A stretch of DNA of 6,198 nucleotides from an uncultured Flammeovirgaceae bacterium (GTDB lineage: Bacteria; Bacteroidota; Bacteroidia; Cytophagales; Cyclobacteriaceae): positions 1-6,198 of the forward strand of contig CAKZPJ010000554.1 in NCBI GenBank assembly GCA_937138955.1. Direction: 5' to 3'. The notes beneath the pieces were generated by a model. The model did not search any database, was not told the DNA's origin, and worked only from the letters and a program-made list of their open reading frames with translations. Each line of letters opens with the position of its first letter. The first letter of the stretch is position 1. The translations under genes and the position numbers were made by a program. Positions 5,741-6,198 of the stretch are shown piece after piece.

Positions 5741-5753
5741 TGTTTAGCCGAAT
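5724..5753. terminator. Perfect inverted repeat across overlapping convergent gene ends
   Basis: Arms 5724-5733 (ATTCGGCTAA) and 5744-5753 (TTAGCCGAAT) pair perfectly over 10 bp around a 10-base loop. The stop of the sugar transferase (5738-5740) is in the loop, and the stop of the leftward gene (5730-5732) is in the left arm. Leftward, a run of five T's follows about ten bases beyond the stem; rightward there is no T tract. Its place at a tail-to-tail junction suggests a bidirectional transcription stop, though it is not a textbook terminator. Confidence 0.55.
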
Positions 5754-6198
5754 GAGTTGCTTTACTAGCGCAGTATCCTGAATAAGAACGAGTGGCGAAA
5801 CTTCTGTCTGTTCTTCTAACATATAGTAGTTTTCAGCATATCTAAGAAAAAGATTGCGACCGCTTACTGTATTCAGCGCAATGATCTTATAAGGCTCTTC
5901 TGCAAAATCGCCGTGCAGGAATAGCTTATCATTGTAGAACTGATAATGAAATGGATATAATTTATCTAGCACGCGTTCTACGCTGATGTTAGACCCTCCA
6001 GAATCATTCGTTTGAAGGGCTTGCTTTTGAGGTGTCTCAAAGTCGCTATAATCTAACTGAACTGCATCTTCAGAAAATTCAGCAGTAACCGCCGGGCGAC
6101 GAATGGTAGGTAACTCCCGGATTACAGGTTGCTGAATTTTAGCTGGGCGAGCATCAGTCATCAAGGTGTTCTCATCGGGTTCAGCAATCACTACGTCA
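5730..6198 (-). CDS. Unrecognised protein, C-terminal part (probably continues past right edge)
   Basis: I do not recognise this protein. The frame is open to the right edge of the window, so the visible 155 or so residues are probably the C-terminal part of a longer product. In-frame starts at 6191 (GTG) and 6161 (ATG) exist, so a short complete protein cannot be excluded. The first half (to about the G-G-S-N stretch near 5991-6002) is rich in Pro, Glu, Thr and Gln with no hydrophobic segment, and is likely flexible. The second half looks folded, with alternating aromatic and hydrophobic residues: Y-P-F-H-Y-Q-F-Y-N-D, L-F-L-H-G-D-F, Y-K-I-I-A-L-N-T-V, N-L-F-L-R-Y-A-E-N-Y-Y-M-L, suggesting beta strands, and ends in a helix-like segment. 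No membrane helix, signal or catalytic motif is visible. It overlaps the sugar transferase tail-to-tail by 11 bases. Confidence 0.65.
   Translation of the reverse strand, partial: DVVIAEPDENTLMTDARPAKIQQPVIRELPTIRRPAVTAEFSEDAVQLDYSDFETPQKQALQTNDSGGSNISVERVLDKLYPFHYQFYNDKLFLHGDFAEEPYKIIALNTVSGRNLFLRYAENYYMLEEQTEVSPLVLIQDTALVKQLIRLNTTN

Noticed and set aside
1..6198. A new defence, mobile or CRISPR-like system
   Set aside because: No transposase, integrase, nuclease-helicase pairs, toxin-antitoxin pair, retron, direct-repeat array or composition shift is visible; the genes are mostly housekeeping families in compact arrangement.

Overview
The window looks like an ordinary chromosomal stretch from a member of the Bacteroidota, most likely a Cytophagales-type bacterium. 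The evidence is a BamA-superfamily protein made as a lipoprotein (TamL-like), the near absence of Shine-Dalgarno sequences before most starts, a TAnnTTTG-type promoter candidate, and moderate, slightly AT-rich base composition judged by eye. There are eight protein-coding genes, two of them cut by the window edges. I see no RNA genes, insertion sequences, phage genes, CRISPR arrays or defence modules. No stretch longer than about 110 bases lacks a gene.

Left part (1-1833). The 5' part of a tamL-like outer-membrane assembly lipoprotein runs leftward out of the window from a GTG start. It is divergent, with only 32 bases between starts, from a SpoU/TrmH-family RNA 2'-O-methyltransferase. The methyltransferase converges on a small secreted or membrane-anchored coiled-coil protein of unknown function. 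A terminator-like hairpin with T-rich tracts on both sides lies inside the last codons of the methyltransferase and could stop transcription from both directions.

Centre (1923-5028). Four genes lie in one leftward series: purC (SAICAR synthetase), a STAS-domain anti-sigma-factor antagonist, rnz (ribonuclease Z) and a YhhQ/VUT-family queuosine-precursor transporter. STAS and rnz are 3 bases apart; rnz has a TTG start behind an AAGGA box. rnz and the transporter share a TAATG stop/start junction, so the last three genes are probably co-transcribed and translationally coupled. The group joins tRNA 3'-end processing, supply of a tRNA-modification precursor, a probable regulatory switch protein and purine synthesis.

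Right part (5029-6198). A 112-base divergent promoter region separates purC from a rightward small monotopic sugar-phosphate transferase of the WcaJ/PglC type, which would prime surface-glycan synthesis on a polyprenyl phosphate carrier. It ends tail-to-tail, with an 11-base overlap, against the C-terminal part of an unrecognised leftward gene. A perfect 10-bp inverted repeat spans the overlap.

I do not see a convincing new biological system. The items most worth a second look are the hairpins built into convergent gene ends, the STAS-rnz-transporter coupling with its unusual TTG start, the active-site-proximal substitutions in the sugar transferase, and the unassigned proteins at 1504-1833 and 5730-6198.
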